64,000 bases of DNA from contig CAWJMN010000001.1 of NCBI GenBank assembly GCA_963844055.1, forward strand, positions 1,054,001-1,118,000. The letters are read 5' to 3'. The position numbers were made by a program, and so were the translations under genes. The notes beneath the pieces are model-generated. The model did not search any database, was not told the origin of the DNA, and worked only from the letters and a program-made list of their open reading frames with translations. Numbering within the stretch: position 1 is the stretch's first letter; the number at the start of each line of letters is the position of its first letter. This DNA comes from CAWJMN01 sp963844055 (GTDB lineage Bacteria > Planctomycetota > Planctomycetia > Pirellulales > Pirellulaceae). This document shows, piece after piece, positions 35,675 through 44,801 of the stretch.

Positions 35675-36153
35675 GTGACGCAAGGTCCTAGAAAAGATCA
35701 GCTGGCCTCGACGGCGACCGAGGGTGGTCGCCATCCACAAGGTGAAATGGCCGCGAGCATCTCCACCTTGGCCAAAAAGATGGGTGTCGACAAACACAAT
35801 TAGCAAGCCAAGAGGATAGGGAAGGGGTTGGCGGCGGTCAACTCAGGGGGTGGCTCAGTCGAGGGGGGATCGCCAAGTTCGCGAGGAATCGTTGTTCCGG
35901 GCGGAACGGCTAGGAGGGCTGAGCGGCGAAGGGGGTGAATCGGGGCATTTGTTTTATCAATGAGTGGCATCTAGTCTTTCTTATTGTCTATGTGTTCTCC
36001 ATGGACGAGAATTCTTTCAAGTGAATGACCTAACGTGTCACACCCCGCGCATCTAATGAATGAAGGAGATGTGCTAAGGGGTAAGACGGCGGCAGAGGCA
36101 GCTTAGGGAAGTTTGGTTTCGACGGCAGTTTTGGAAGGGTGGCAAAGGAGATC
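35675..36153. other. Divergent intergenic region before terC (479 bp)
   Basis: No gene seen. A small GTTCC-GGGC-GGAAC hairpin lies near 35894-35907, and GCTGAGC at 35918-35924. Promoters of the ACT gene and terC are expected here. Confidence 0.4.
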
Positions 36154-37120
36154 ATGGAAACGACGATCACGGTTTGGGGAAGTTTTATTTTGTTCGTGCT
36201 GGTGATGTTGGCGCTGGACCTAGGGGTGTTTCATCGCAAGTCGCATGTGGTGAGCATTCGCGAGGCGCTTGCGTGGAGCTGCGTTTGGGTGCTGCTGGCA
36301 CTGGGATTCAATGTGGGGATTTATTATTTCCGTGGGCCGGATTTGGCGATGCAGTTTTTGGCGGGCTACCTGATTGAAAAGTCGCTGAGCGTGGATAACG
36401 TGTTTGTGTTTGCACTGCTGTTTGGATACTTTCGCGTACCTGCGATGTACCAGCACAAAGTGCTGTTTTGGGGCGTGCTGAGCGCGCTGGTGATGCGGGC
36501 GGTGTTCATTGCAGCAGGGGTATCGCTGATGAAGCACTTTCACGGCGTGATCTACATCTTTGGGGCGTTTTTGGTGTTTACCGCGATCAAAATGATCGTG
36601 AAGAAAGGGGAGGAGTTTGATCCGAGCAAGAACTGGCTGCTGAAGTTGCTGCGGAAGGTGATCCCTGTTTCGAATGAGTACAGCGGGGATCGGTTTTTGA
36701 CGCGCATCGATGGAAAGTGGGTTGCTACGCCGCTGTTTGTGGTGCTGATGTTGGTAGAGACGACGGATGTGATCTTTGCAGTGGACTCGATTCCGGCGAT
36801 TTTGGCGGTGTCGAGTGATCCATTCATCGTGTTTACTTCGAACGTGTTTGCAATGATGGGGCTGCGGTCGTTGTACTTTGCATTGGCGGGGATGATGAAG
36901 TCGTTTGTGTATTTGCACTACGGGTTGGCCGGAATCCTCGGGTTTGTCGGTGCCAAGATGTTGCTGAGCGGATGTTTATAAGATTCCCGTGGGAGTGGCG
37001 CTGGGAGTTGTGGCGGGGATCTTGCTGGTTTCGATCGTGGCATCGCTGGGAGTGCCGGCGAAGAAAGAGGAGGAAGAGTTGGGGTTGCCGTTGGCTGGAG
37101 AAAAAGGACTTGGACACTAA
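36154..37120 (+). CDS. TerC-family membrane protein, frameshifted at 36963-36969
   Basis: TerC/Alx-type integral membrane protein, linked in other bacteria to tellurite resistance and manganese export. Membrane segments include LFVLVMLALDLGVFH, VWVLLALGFNVGIYYF and LFVVLMLVETTDVIFAVDSIPAILA, the last with the family's acidic metal-site residues. The frame stops at 36979-36981 after KMLL. Skipping one base at GCTGAGC gives ADVYKIPVGVALGVVAGILL, a final membrane segment and an Glu-rich tail ending GEKGLGH, i.e. a normal TerC C-terminus of a 321-residue protein. The second frame has a TGA at 36965-36967, so the fault is confined to about 15 bases. ATG 36154 has AAAGGAG just upstream; GTG 36139 is an alternative. 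Confidence 0.88.
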
Positions 37121-37170
37121 GAATCGACTGGGGGAGTGAGGGGAAATGCGAGGCTGATACGATCGTCATA

Positions 37171-37191
37171 ACAGGGAAAAGCCCTGTTTTT
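37171..37191 (+). terminator. Terminator of terC
   Basis: Short stem ACAGGG / CCCTGT, extendable by A-T pairs, with loop AAAAG and a five-T run, 50 bp after the corrected terC stop. Its position supports the corrected stop at 37120. Confidence 0.6.
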
Positions 37192-37304
37192 GCAGCGTTT
37201 GGCGGAGAGGGATGGGGGGAAAGGTTTTGCCGCGAGGCCTGCATTCAGGTAGACTCAAAGAGTAAGGCAATTAGGGGAAGGCCTGCACTCTTCAAGGCTA
37301 TGCA

Positions 37305-40300
37305 ATGCGAAATCAATCGTTCAATGTGTTTGGCGGGATGATCGGCTTTTGCTGCGAGCTCAAGCGACGCGGCTTGAGGGTTTGCGGATTGCTTGTTGTC
37401 TTGTGTGCTCCGCTGGTTGCGAATGCGCAAGTAGGCATTCCCAAAACGGTGCCCAATGAAGGGTACTTCTTGGGATTCGGAGCGTACAACGACGGTGACT
37501 TTTCCGCGGCCCAGGAAGTCTTTCGCGAGTCGGGGCGAGCGGGCTATGTCAGCGTGGAAGGAAGATGGATCGATGCGATCTGTTTTCACACGATGGTGGG
37601 TGAGTGCTACTATCAGATGGGTAACTATACCCAGGCCATGGATCAGTACACTTCCGCGATTAAGTTGATCATTGCATACAACACGTGGATGCAGTCGGTT
37701 AGCTTTCAAGATGGTGCGATTCAGGCAGAGGTGAATGCAAAGCCGATTGCTACCTGGGGCGTATCGCAGCGGCGTACGGTTCCTGGACATTTTCCGGTGA
37801 AGTTTCAGACGCTGTTTGGGCGGGTGGACAACAGTCGGCAGTTTCAGCAAGGTGGCGTTGTTGCAGCGCCGCAATTGCTTTCGGTGTATGTCTCTGAAAT
37901 TGTGCGATGCTCTGCCCTTGCGATCAGCCGGCGGCGCGAATTGCTGGGCCCGGTCTGTCAGCATGATCCGCTAACGGCGCAATTGCTTAATGCGACGCTG
38001 GGGGGAATGGCTCCGCCCAACCATTGGTCGCAGTGCTGGGCTGATTTGCAGATTGGACTAGCCTATGCCTCGGCGGGAAAGCCGGCCGAAGCGGTTTCCT
38101 ATTTGACGAAGTCATTGTTGGCGGGCGGGCAATACGATCATCCACTGACCTGTGTGGCGCTATTGGAGCTTGGCAAGCTGGCGTTTGATGCGGGGAAGTT
38201 TGATGTTGCTTCCAACTTCTTTTTAGAAGCGAGCTACTCGGCGGCATTCTTTGATCGACCGGCCGTCTTGGAAGAGTCGTTGCGACTCGGGGCACTGGTC
38301 CATTTGGTAAGTAATCAGAATGGGGTTTATCCTCCGCTGGTGAATGCGACTGCTTGGGCGAAGCAAAAGCGGTATCGCTTTATGAATGTTTCGCTGCTGG
38401 TGGCTGGGGCGGAAGGGATGTCGACGCGTGGTGATGGGGCGGCAGCGGTAAGCACGTTGACGTTGGCTCGCAGCAGTGCGGCGCGATCTGACATGTTGCT
38501 GGGGCAGTTTGGGGCGCGGCTCAACTATGAGTCGGCGCGGGCCCAGTTAATGACGGGGAACATTGCGGCAGGAAACACCGCCCTGGCGGCGGCGATGGCG
38601 TTTCAAAAGAAGTCATCTCGGCGACTGTATCAGATTGCGCTGGCAGACAGCTTAAGCAGCAGTGGCGTTTTGACGGAGCGTGTTGCTGACCGCGTTTATG
38701 CGGAGACTTTGCGTGAGCCGACGCCTGCGGATTGGCTGATTGATCCGATGGAGACTTTGTCGGTGGTGAGCTTTCCGCATTTGCTGCCGTTTGAGCATTG
38801 GCTGGAGTTGGCGCTACTGCGCAAGGAAGTTGACAAGGCGATCAATATTGCGGACCGCATTCGGCGGCACCGATTCTTTGCAACGTTGCCGCTGGGGGGG
38901 CGATTGCTGGCGATTCGCTGGGTGCTCGAGGCACCAAAGGAATCGTTAGATGAAGAGACGTTGTTGCAGCGCCAGGCGATCTTTGCAAAGTATCCACAGC
39001 TTAGCGATTTGGCCGACCAGTCGGCAAAGTTGCAGACGGAACTGGCGGGGATGCCGGCGACTGGCCTGGATGATGCCGACGCCAAGAAGCAGCGAGAGCT
39101 GTTAACGGAACTGGGAAAGGTGGCGACGGCCCAAGAGGTGATTTTGCAGCAGATTGCGCTGCGTCGTCAGGGGGCGAGCTTCGTTTTTCCGCCGCTAAGG
39201 TCGACGAAGACGATTCAGGAAAACCTACGGCCAGGGCAACTGATCTTCTCTTACTTGCAGACTTCGCAGCGGACCCATGCATTCGCCCTTTCGAAGGAAA
39301 ACATGGCGCACTTCCTGATGCAAGGATCGGGGAGTGTGAAAAAAGATATTACTGAATTGCTGAAGGGGCTGGGGATGCATGACCGCAATCAGCCGGTGCC
39401 TGCTGGAGAATTGGCATCGGACGATTGGAAAACGATTGCGACCAAATTGCTTCCGCCGCTCAGCAATGGCACCAAGAATACGGAATGGGCCAAGTATGAA
39501 GAGTTGGTTGTGGTTCCCGATGGTGTGCTTTGGTATTTGCCGTTTGAACTGTTGCAGGTTCCACAAAACGATGGAACCGTGGCGCTGGGCTCGATCGTAA
39601 AAATCCGTTATTCGCCGACGGCGGGCCTGGCGATTGCTGATGGTCGACCCAAAAAGCGGATTCAGCGAACGGCGATTGTACCGGGCAAGCTGTTATCTCG
39701 CGATGATGACGCGGTTGGGAACGAGCTGGCGGAAACGATTCAAGGAGCGATTGAAGGGAGCGAGCTATGGAAGGACTTGCCGGCACAGGGGGCTATGGCG
39801 AGTGCTTTGGTGGATCGCTTGATCGTGCTTTCGGACATTGATGATTCGGATAAACAGCCGTACGGCTGGGCACCGTTGGGGCTCGACCGTGGCAAGCCCG
39901 GGAACTCGATGACGGATTGGTTTTTGATGCCGTTCCAAAGTCCGGAGCAGATTGTATTGCCGGGCTATCACTCGGCGGCCGAGTACGGGCTGAAAAAGGG
40001 AGGGACTGGAGATGAATTGTTCCTGACGATCTGTGGGCTGATGTCCAATGGAGCGCGGAGCATCATGCTGAGTCGTTGGCGCGTGGGGGGAGAGTCGACC
40101 CGCGAGCTTACGCGTGAGTTCGTTCAGGAATTGCCGCACACGCGGGCCACCGAGGCGTGGCAGCGGAGCCTTAAGTTGTGGAAGAAGCGGGATGTCGATG
40201 TTGCCAGCGAGCCACGGGTGAAGGGGGCCGAGGGTAAAGAGGTCTCTGCCGAGCATCCTTTCTTTTGGGCAGGCTACATGATCATCGATTCCGAAGCCGG

Positions 40301-40598
40301 CGAAGTTCGGACGGTCAAAGAAGCCAAGGTCGAGGAACTGCCTGAAGAAGAGATGCCGATGGTTGGCAAAAAGCCCAAAGAAGGGGACAAGCCAGCGGTA
40401 GGGACAGACAAGGGAGGGGACAAAAAGGGAAAAGCGAAAGCGCCCAACAAGGGGAAGGTCGACAACATCGAGAACCCGGATGGCCTGCCTGAAGTGATGC
40501 AGGACAAGGCGGGCGATGATGAAGTGATTGGGAACCTTCTGCCAAAAGAAGGCAAGGGAAAAGAGAAGGGGAAGCCCAAGGCGGGGAAGGGGAAGTAG
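37305..40598 (+). CDS. Secreted TPR-CHAT domain protein
   Basis: 1097 residues. After a signal peptide (VCGLLVVLCAPLVANAQ) come TPR-like helical repeats (YFLGFGAYNDGDFSAAQEVF, MVGECYYQMGNYTQAMDQY and others) over most of the protein. Residues 640-1010 form a CHAT domain, a caspase/separase-related fold. Candidate catalytic residues are His889 in LPGYHSAAEY and Cys910 in LFLTICGL, followed by ARSIMLSRWRV. The last 80 residues are Lys/Gly/Glu-rich (KEGDKPAVGTDKGGDKKG), probably disordered. CHAT proteins are peptidases or scaffolds, often activated through TPR sensing. Export of a putative cysteine protease of this type is notable. It is a single gene after terC. Confidence 0.85.
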   Translation: MRNQSFNVFGGMIGFCCELKRRGLRVCGLLVVLCAPLVANAQVGIPKTVPNEGYFLGFGAYNDGDFSAAQEVFRESGRAGYVSVEGRWIDAICFHTMVGECYYQMGNYTQAMDQYTSAIKLIIAYNTWMQSVSFQDGAIQAEVNAKPIATWGVSQRRTVPGHFPVKFQTLFGRVDNSRQFQQGGVVAAPQLLSVYVSEIVRCSALAISRRRELLGPVCQHDPLTAQLLNATLGGMAPPNHWSQCWADLQIGLAYASAGKPAEAVSYLTKSLLAGGQYDHPLTCVALLELGKLAFDAGKFDVASNFFLEASYSAAFFDRPAVLEESLRLGALVHLVSNQNGVYPPLVNATAWAKQKRYRFMNVSLLVAGAEGMSTRGDGAAAVSTLTLARSSAARSDMLLGQFGARLNYESARAQLMTGNIAAGNTALAAAMAFQKKSSRRLYQIALADSLSSSGVLTERVADRVYAETLREPTPADWLIDPMETLSVVSFPHLLPFEHWLELALLRKEVDKAINIADRIRRHRFFATLPLGGRLLAIRWVLEAPKESLDEETLLQRQAIFAKYPQLSDLADQSAKLQTELAGMPATGLDDADAKKQRELLTELGKVATAQEVILQQIALRRQGASFVFPPLRSTKTIQENLRPGQLIFSYLQTSQRTHAFALSKENMAHFLMQGSGSVKKDITELLKGLGMHDRNQPVPAGELASDDWKTIATKLLPPLSNGTKNTEWAKYEELVVVPDGVLWYLPFELLQVPQNDGTVALGSIVKIRYSPTAGLAIADGRPKKRIQRTAIVPGKLLSRDDDAVGNELAETIQGAIEGSELWKDLPAQGAMASALVDRLIVLSDIDDSDKQPYGWAPLGLDRGKPGNSMTDWFLMPFQSPEQIVLPGYHSAAEYGLKKGGTGDELFLTICGLMSNGARSIMLSRWRVGGESTRELTREFVQELPHTRATEAWQRSLKLWKKRDVDVASEPRVKGAEGKEVSAEHPFFWAGYMIIDSEAGEVRTVKEAKVEELPEEEMPMVGKKPKEGDKPAVGTDKGGDKKGKAKAPNKGKVDNIENPDGLPEVMQDKAGDDEVIGNLLPKEGKGKEKGKPKAGKGK

Positions 40599-40658
40599 GG
40601 GGCTTCGCGATTGCCGTTAGGCTGAGAGAGTGGATGGCTGGCGCTGGCGCAAAACCAA

Positions 40659-40691
40659 AGGATGCAGTCCCGGCTATTGGAACTGCATCCT
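40659..40691 (-). terminator. Strong hairpin between CHAT and BMC genes
   Basis: Perfect 10-bp stem AGGATGCAGT / ACTGCATCCT between two convergent genes. On the minus strand it is followed by CCTTTGGTTTT, a broken U-run, so it best suits the BMC transcript. Confidence 0.65.
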
Positions 40692-40726
40692 GGTTGAAAA
40701 CTCAATGGGAAGGCCGAACCTAAGTC

Positions 40727-41359
40727 TTACTTAGGGAGCAGAGCGAGCACCGCGGCGCTTGGGCGAGCGATGACATGGCCTGCGATCAGCTTGCCTAGGC
40801 CGTTGACCTTGGCAGTGCCGGCGTCGACAGCGGCCTTCACAGCAGCAACGTCACCCTTGAGGATCACGGTGATGTAACCACCACCGAGCTTTTCCTTACC
40901 AAGGACTTCTACGTTGGCAGCCTTGCAGGCGCTATCAATTGCTTCAAATACGGCAGTAAAACCTTGGGTTTCGATGAACCCCAAAGCAAAGGACGAGGCA
41001 TCGGCCACGGGTTTTCCCTCTCGCTGTTGACTAGAACCTGAATTTGGAAATTTAACTACCGGCTGGCCCAACAAGGGGCTCGATTCCGGTGGGCTTTCAA
41101 TGGCTTTTTTGGCCTCGGCATCCACGCGAGGAATGACCGTGGCGTTGGGCTTGCCGCCCATTTGATCGGCGATGACTTTACCGGCATCGATAGCAGCACG
41201 TACGGCCGCCACTTCGCCCGCGATCTTGATGACCACGCCGTAAAAGTCGTTGGACTCGGTCTGCACGACCCTTACGTTGGAAGCCTTGTCCATAGTGTCA
41301 AGGACGACCATCGCAGGCGTGAAGCCCGTGACCTCGATAATTCCCAGAGCTTCGTTCAC
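40727..41359 (-). CDS. Tandem BMC-domain (bacterial microcompartment shell) protein
   Basis: 211 residues with two BMC folds joined by a 50-residue Pro/Ser/Gln linker. Domain 1: EALGIIEVTGFTPAMVVLDTM with VVIKIAGEVAAVRAAIDAG. Domain 2: FALGFIETQGFTAVFEAIDSA with YITVILKGDVAAVKAAVDAG and VIARP. Two BMC domains in one chain suggest a trimeric pseudohexamer (BMC-T-like) shell tile. Planctomycetes use microcompartments for fucose and rhamnose breakdown; rhaB is 6 kb away, but no other shell or core enzyme gene is adjacent. I favour GTG at 41359, with AGG upstream and the first domain starting at once; TTG or ATG at 41404 would add 15 residues. Confidence 0.9.
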   Translation of the reverse strand: MNEALGIIEVTGFTPAMVVLDTMDKASNVRVVQTESNDFYGVVIKIAGEVAAVRAAIDAGKVIADQMGGKPNATVIPRVDAEAKKAIESPPESSPLLGQPVVKFPNSGSSQQREGKPVADASSFALGFIETQGFTAVFEAIDSACKAANVEVLGKEKLGGGYITVILKGDVAAVKAAVDAGTAKVNGLGKLIAGHVIARPSAAVLALLPK

Positions 41360-41500
41360 CAGGGACCTATCTGTAATTGGAAGGAAGGACAAAAAGTGGA
41401 GCACGTTTGCTCAGTGAAATTGAGCCGCTGGCGGCACAAGTCACCTATTTTACCCAGATGATGCCGGTTTGTTCAACCTAGGCGGCGTCGGGCAATCGCT

Positions 41501-43315
41501 TTATCGGCGGGGAGGGGAGGAGGACTCAAATTCGAAATGCGTAGCCGGCAGGGTCGAAGGGGAGCGGGGGGCTTCTGATGTAACCCTGTAAGGGGGGGCG
41601 TCGTTAGCGATTTCCGATTTGGCAATGGATGTGTGGACCTTTGCCAGGTTTACGAGGAGGTTTTGCAGCCACGGGGGGCCCGGCTTGAAGCCGACACCCA
41701 TTTGGATGTCAATCAGTTGGTTCAATTTGAAAATGCGTCGGCTGAATAGGTCCGAGATTGTGACGGGGGAGACTGAACTGGGATCATCAGGGAAAGGGCC
41801 TGGTCCCATCGTTGCATAGGCATAGTAGTAGAAGCGAAAGTCTCCCACGACATAGCATCTGCAAGTTAGCTGTTCCCATTTAGTATCCTTGCGAGGAAGG
41901 AGATGGAAAACGTTGCGGCTCTCCCAAAGGAACGGAGTGATTACCTTTTGCTTATAAAAACTTTGCGTGCGTCCAACAAGCGATCGGATGTTGAAGTTTT
42001 CTAGGTGGAGGACCGTGTTGTAATCCGTTACAGCATTTCGATAGTTTCCTCTGCCGTGCCAGGCGCGTGCGCGGTGGAGAAGGTAGGTCTTGTTGTTGCG
42101 GTCGAATTTGAGGGCATCGTAAAAGTCAGTGATGGCCTTTTCGTATTGATGCTGGTGCGACCAGAGTTTTCCACGAGCGAACAAAAGCTGAGAGCTGTTA
42201 GGGTTAAGTTGAATTGCGTTTGTAAGTTCTTCTGTAGCTGCAGGAATATCATTCAGCCGGAGGCGAATCTTGGCGCGACTAACTAATGCTTGTTCAAGTT
42301 CGGGATTGATTTCAAGTGCAGCATTCACATCGGTTAGTGCTTTGTCGTATTGCGTTTGGTCGAGCCAAAGTGCGGATCGCGCCATATAGTTGTGATCGCT
42401 GGGAGCCATTTCGATGGCAGAGGTGAGATCTGCTTCTGCCTTGGCGTGGTCACTTAGGTTGAGATAACACGTGCCGCGTGCTTGGAGAGACTTGACGTTT
42501 TGGGGATGACGTTTGAGGTCTTCCGAGTAGTCGAGGATTGCCTGTTCATAGTGATTTGCCGAATCCCAAACTTGGGCTCGGCCTTGGTAGATATCTGCTA
42601 GTGGATTTAGGCGAAGCGCCTCAGAATAATCGGCGATGGCATTTCTTGGGTTACCAAGCTCCGCATGACATTCTGCTCGGAAGGCAAAAAGTTCTGAGGA
42701 TTGTGGCGTCTTTTGAAGGCATTCGCTGTAAACGGCAAGTGCTTTTTTGTACTGTCCGGTTTGGCGCAATACATTGGCGAATACTAGCTGGGCGTTTTGG
42801 CATTCTGGATGAAGGCGGACGGCCGTGGAGACATCCACAAAAGCATTTTCCCATTTTGCAAAGTGTTCCCAGCATTGGCATCGAAGCAGAAGTGCTTGGC
42901 AATTTTGAAAGTCTAAAATCAGGGCATCGTTCAAGATTCGTTTTGCGGATTCGAAATCCTTTTGCTGGATTTGCAGGAAGGCCAGACGGAGGTGAGCGTC
43001 TACATCACGGGGATTCTTTTGAACTTGCTCTTTGAAGAAATCTGTCCCGTCGGAAGCTAAAGTGGCCGTAGCGGCGTCTACCCAGCCGGACAATGGTTTG
43101 TCTACAAGGAGCAGGCGCGTACCGTCGACTTGTTTTACGGTGAACAAGCGGACCTGAGTGCCGTCGTCGACGGTTTGTTCGTCAACTTTGAGTGGTGTGG
43201 GAGCTTTGAGGATGACCTTTTTGCCCAGCCAGGGAGATTCTTGGGCTTGTAATGCACCTACACCAATGAAGTGGAGTAGAAGGCAAATCACCGTAGTGGC
43301 TTTAGACGCATTCAT
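41501..43315 (-). CDS. Secreted TPR-repeat protein A
   Basis: 604 residues. A signal peptide (TTVICLLLHFIGVGALQAQ) is followed by an SH3-like segment (WLGKKVILKAPTPLKVDEQ, with VDGTRLLLVDKPLSGWVDA) and then about twelve TPR units, each with the pattern NPxxxxAxxxRA/AxxDYSEALRLNP. The last 150 residues are non-TPR and contain aromatic motifs (FYYYAYATMGPGPF). TPR arrays bind peptides or assemble complexes; the partner is unknown. Start ATG 43315 is preceded by AGGAAGGGATT, the same leader as the next gene upstream, a sister TPR protein. Confidence 0.85.
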   Translation of the reverse strand: MNASKATTVICLLLHFIGVGALQAQESPWLGKKVILKAPTPLKVDEQTVDDGTQVRLFTVKQVDGTRLLLVDKPLSGWVDAATATLASDGTDFFKEQVQKNPRDVDAHLRLAFLQIQQKDFESAKRILNDALILDFQNCQALLLRCQCWEHFAKWENAFVDVSTAVRLHPECQNAQLVFANVLRQTGQYKKALAVYSECLQKTPQSSELFAFRAECHAELGNPRNAIADYSEALRLNPLADIYQGRAQVWDSANHYEQAILDYSEDLKRHPQNVKSLQARGTCYLNLSDHAKAEADLTSAIEMAPSDHNYMARSALWLDQTQYDKALTDVNAALEINPELEQALVSRAKIRLRLNDIPAATEELTNAIQLNPNSSQLLFARGKLWSHQHQYEKAITDFYDALKFDRNNKTYLLHRARAWHGRGNYRNAVTDYNTVLHLENFNIRSLVGRTQSFYKQKVITPFLWESRNVFHLLPRKDTKWEQLTCRCYVVGDFRFYYYAYATMGPGPFPDDPSSVSPVTISDLFSRRIFKLNQLIDIQMGVGFKPGPPWLQNLLVNLAKVHTSIAKSEIANDAPPYRVTSEAPRSPSTLPATHFEFESSSPPRR

Positions 43316-43363
43316 GGCTAGAAATCCCTTCCTAAGCATAGCTAGGTACCACTGCATCATCGC

Positions 43364-43399
43364 AAACGTGTGCGGTGTAAATGAAAACGTGTGCGGTGT
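43364..43399. repeat. 15-bp direct repeat upstream of TPR gene A
   Basis: AAACGTGTGCGGTGT occurs at 43364-43378 and again at 43385-43399, two turns of the helix apart (21 bp), 50-85 bp upstream of the TPR gene A start. It looks like a paired binding site for a regulator. Confidence 0.6.
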
Positions 43400-43451
43400 G
43401 TGGCAAGACATCATGTATGCGGTCGATTAAGCGAAAACGTCGCAAAATGAT

Positions 43452-44801
43452 CTACCGAAAAATATCGCCACCAATCGAAATCTTGAGCCGCGACTTCGTA
43501 TGTCCCCACATTGCTTTCGTGTTTAGCGGGTCTAATCTTAGGGCTGTATCAAAATCCTCCTGCGCCTTGGAATACTGTTTGTTTTTAAGGTAACTACTCC
43601 CCCGTGCGAAATAGATGTCAGCATTGTTTGGCATTCTCTTCATCGCTTTGCTGAAGTAGTCGATTGCAATCTCATGATTCCCAATTTCGTATTGTACGGT
43701 TCCGTTCGTCATCAGAGCGTTTATACATCGGGGATCTATCTGCAAAGCTTCTGTAAGATCTGCGACTGCGGCAAGGGTGTGGCCAAGCAGATGGTGAGCA
43801 TACGCTCGCAGCGCAATTGTATCGGCAAGATCTGTATGTTCTAAGCGAATGGCTTCATCCAAATCAGCTATCGCGGAGGCATATTGTTTTTTCTCCATAA
43901 AAAACATTGCTCGATTGTAGTAATCCCCCGCGACCGGTGCTAAGAAAATTACTTTATCTAAGTCAGAGAATGCTTGCTGGGTTTTGCCCACAATGAAATA
44001 ACAGAGAGCTCGATCTCTTAAAGCATTGATGGCGTTGGGATTTTGGTCCAGATAAGCCGTCAAGTCCGCAACAGCCTTTTTATATTCTTCCTTTTTAAGC
44101 CACAGCTTTCCTCGACTTAAATACAAGTCTGCCTGAGGGTGTAACTGAATCGCCTTCGTAAGGTCAGCAATCGCGTCGTCAACTCTTCCTAGCTTGGTTA
44201 AGACAAAAGCCCTTTCCTTCAAAGCATCAGAATCTCGTGGAGTAATAGCTAAACATTGATTAAATGCTTGAGCGGCAAGTTCAGGAGCGTCAAGTGCAGC
44301 GAAGAGTATGCCAGCCTGTTTGCAGCAGCTGGCGTCGTTTGGACCAGATCGCAGCGCATTCGTGGAGTCTTCAATCGCTTCTTTGCGGTTGCCCAATTCG
44401 AGATGACATGCGGAGCGCCGAAGCAAGCACAAGTAATTGTTTTCAATTTCTATGGAAGTCGAAAAAGATTCGATGGCCTTTTCGTAGTTTTTTGTCTTTT
44501 GAAAGATTCGGCCTTGAATGAAGTGAGCATCGCCGCTTTGGGGATTTAGTCGGAGGGCCTCTTTGACAGCTGCATCAGCTTCTTTCCACTGCTTGAATTC
44601 CAAAAGCGCTTCAGCTTGAAATTCGAACGCACCGGGATCATCCGCGTCGATAAATTGCGGGAACTTGCCAATGCCTAAGGCAACATGCGCTCTTATGTGG
44701 TTGAATAAAGCCGCTGGGTCATTAGCTTTTGCGGGTAGACAAATGCCAAAAGCGGCCGAAAGAAAAAGGCACAGCGCAATCCATTTTGCGATCCTGGTCA
44801 T
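43452..44801 (-). CDS. Secreted TPR-repeat protein B
   Basis: 449 residues. A signal peptide (WIALCLFLSAAFGICLPAKA) is followed by an almost unbroken array of 11 TPR units (ALRLNPQSGDAHFIQGRIF, AIQLHPQADLYLSRGKLW and similar). Unlike protein A it has no SH3-like or C-terminal extra domain. The Shine-Dalgarno region AGGAAGGGATTCGATAG matches that of protein A closely, suggesting duplication or a shared translational control. The stop lies 136 bp before the protein A start. Confidence 0.85.
   Translation of the reverse strand: MTRIAKWIALCLFLSAAFGICLPAKANDPAALFNHIRAHVALGIGKFPQFIDADDPGAFEFQAEALLEFKQWKEADAAVKEALRLNPQSGDAHFIQGRIFQKTKNYEKAIESFSTSIEIENNYLCLLRRSACHLELGNRKEAIEDSTNALRSGPNDASCCKQAGILFAALDAPELAAQAFNQCLAITPRDSDALKERAFVLTKLGRVDDAIADLTKAIQLHPQADLYLSRGKLWLKKEEYKKAVADLTAYLDQNPNAINALRDRALCYFIVGKTQQAFSDLDKVIFLAPVAGDYYNRAMFFMEKKQYASAIADLDEAIRLEHTDLADTIALRAYAHHLLGHTLAAVADLTEALQIDPRCINALMTNGTVQYEIGNHEIAIDYFSKAMKRMPNNADIYFARGSSYLKNKQYSKAQEDFDTALRLDPLNTKAMWGHTKSRLKISIGGDIFR

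Noticed and set aside
36220..36918. 232-codon open frame opposite terC
   Set aside because: His/Arg/Gln-rich shadow of the terC codons; terC is supported by clear membrane and metal-site motifs.
37245..37964. 239-codon open frame opposite the CHAT gene start
   Set aside because: Composition is a mirror of the CHAT gene signal peptide and TPR region, with no ribosome site.
43364..43399. CRISPR-like array
   Set aside because: Only two copies of a 15-bp repeat with a 6-bp gap; no further units and no cas genes in the window.
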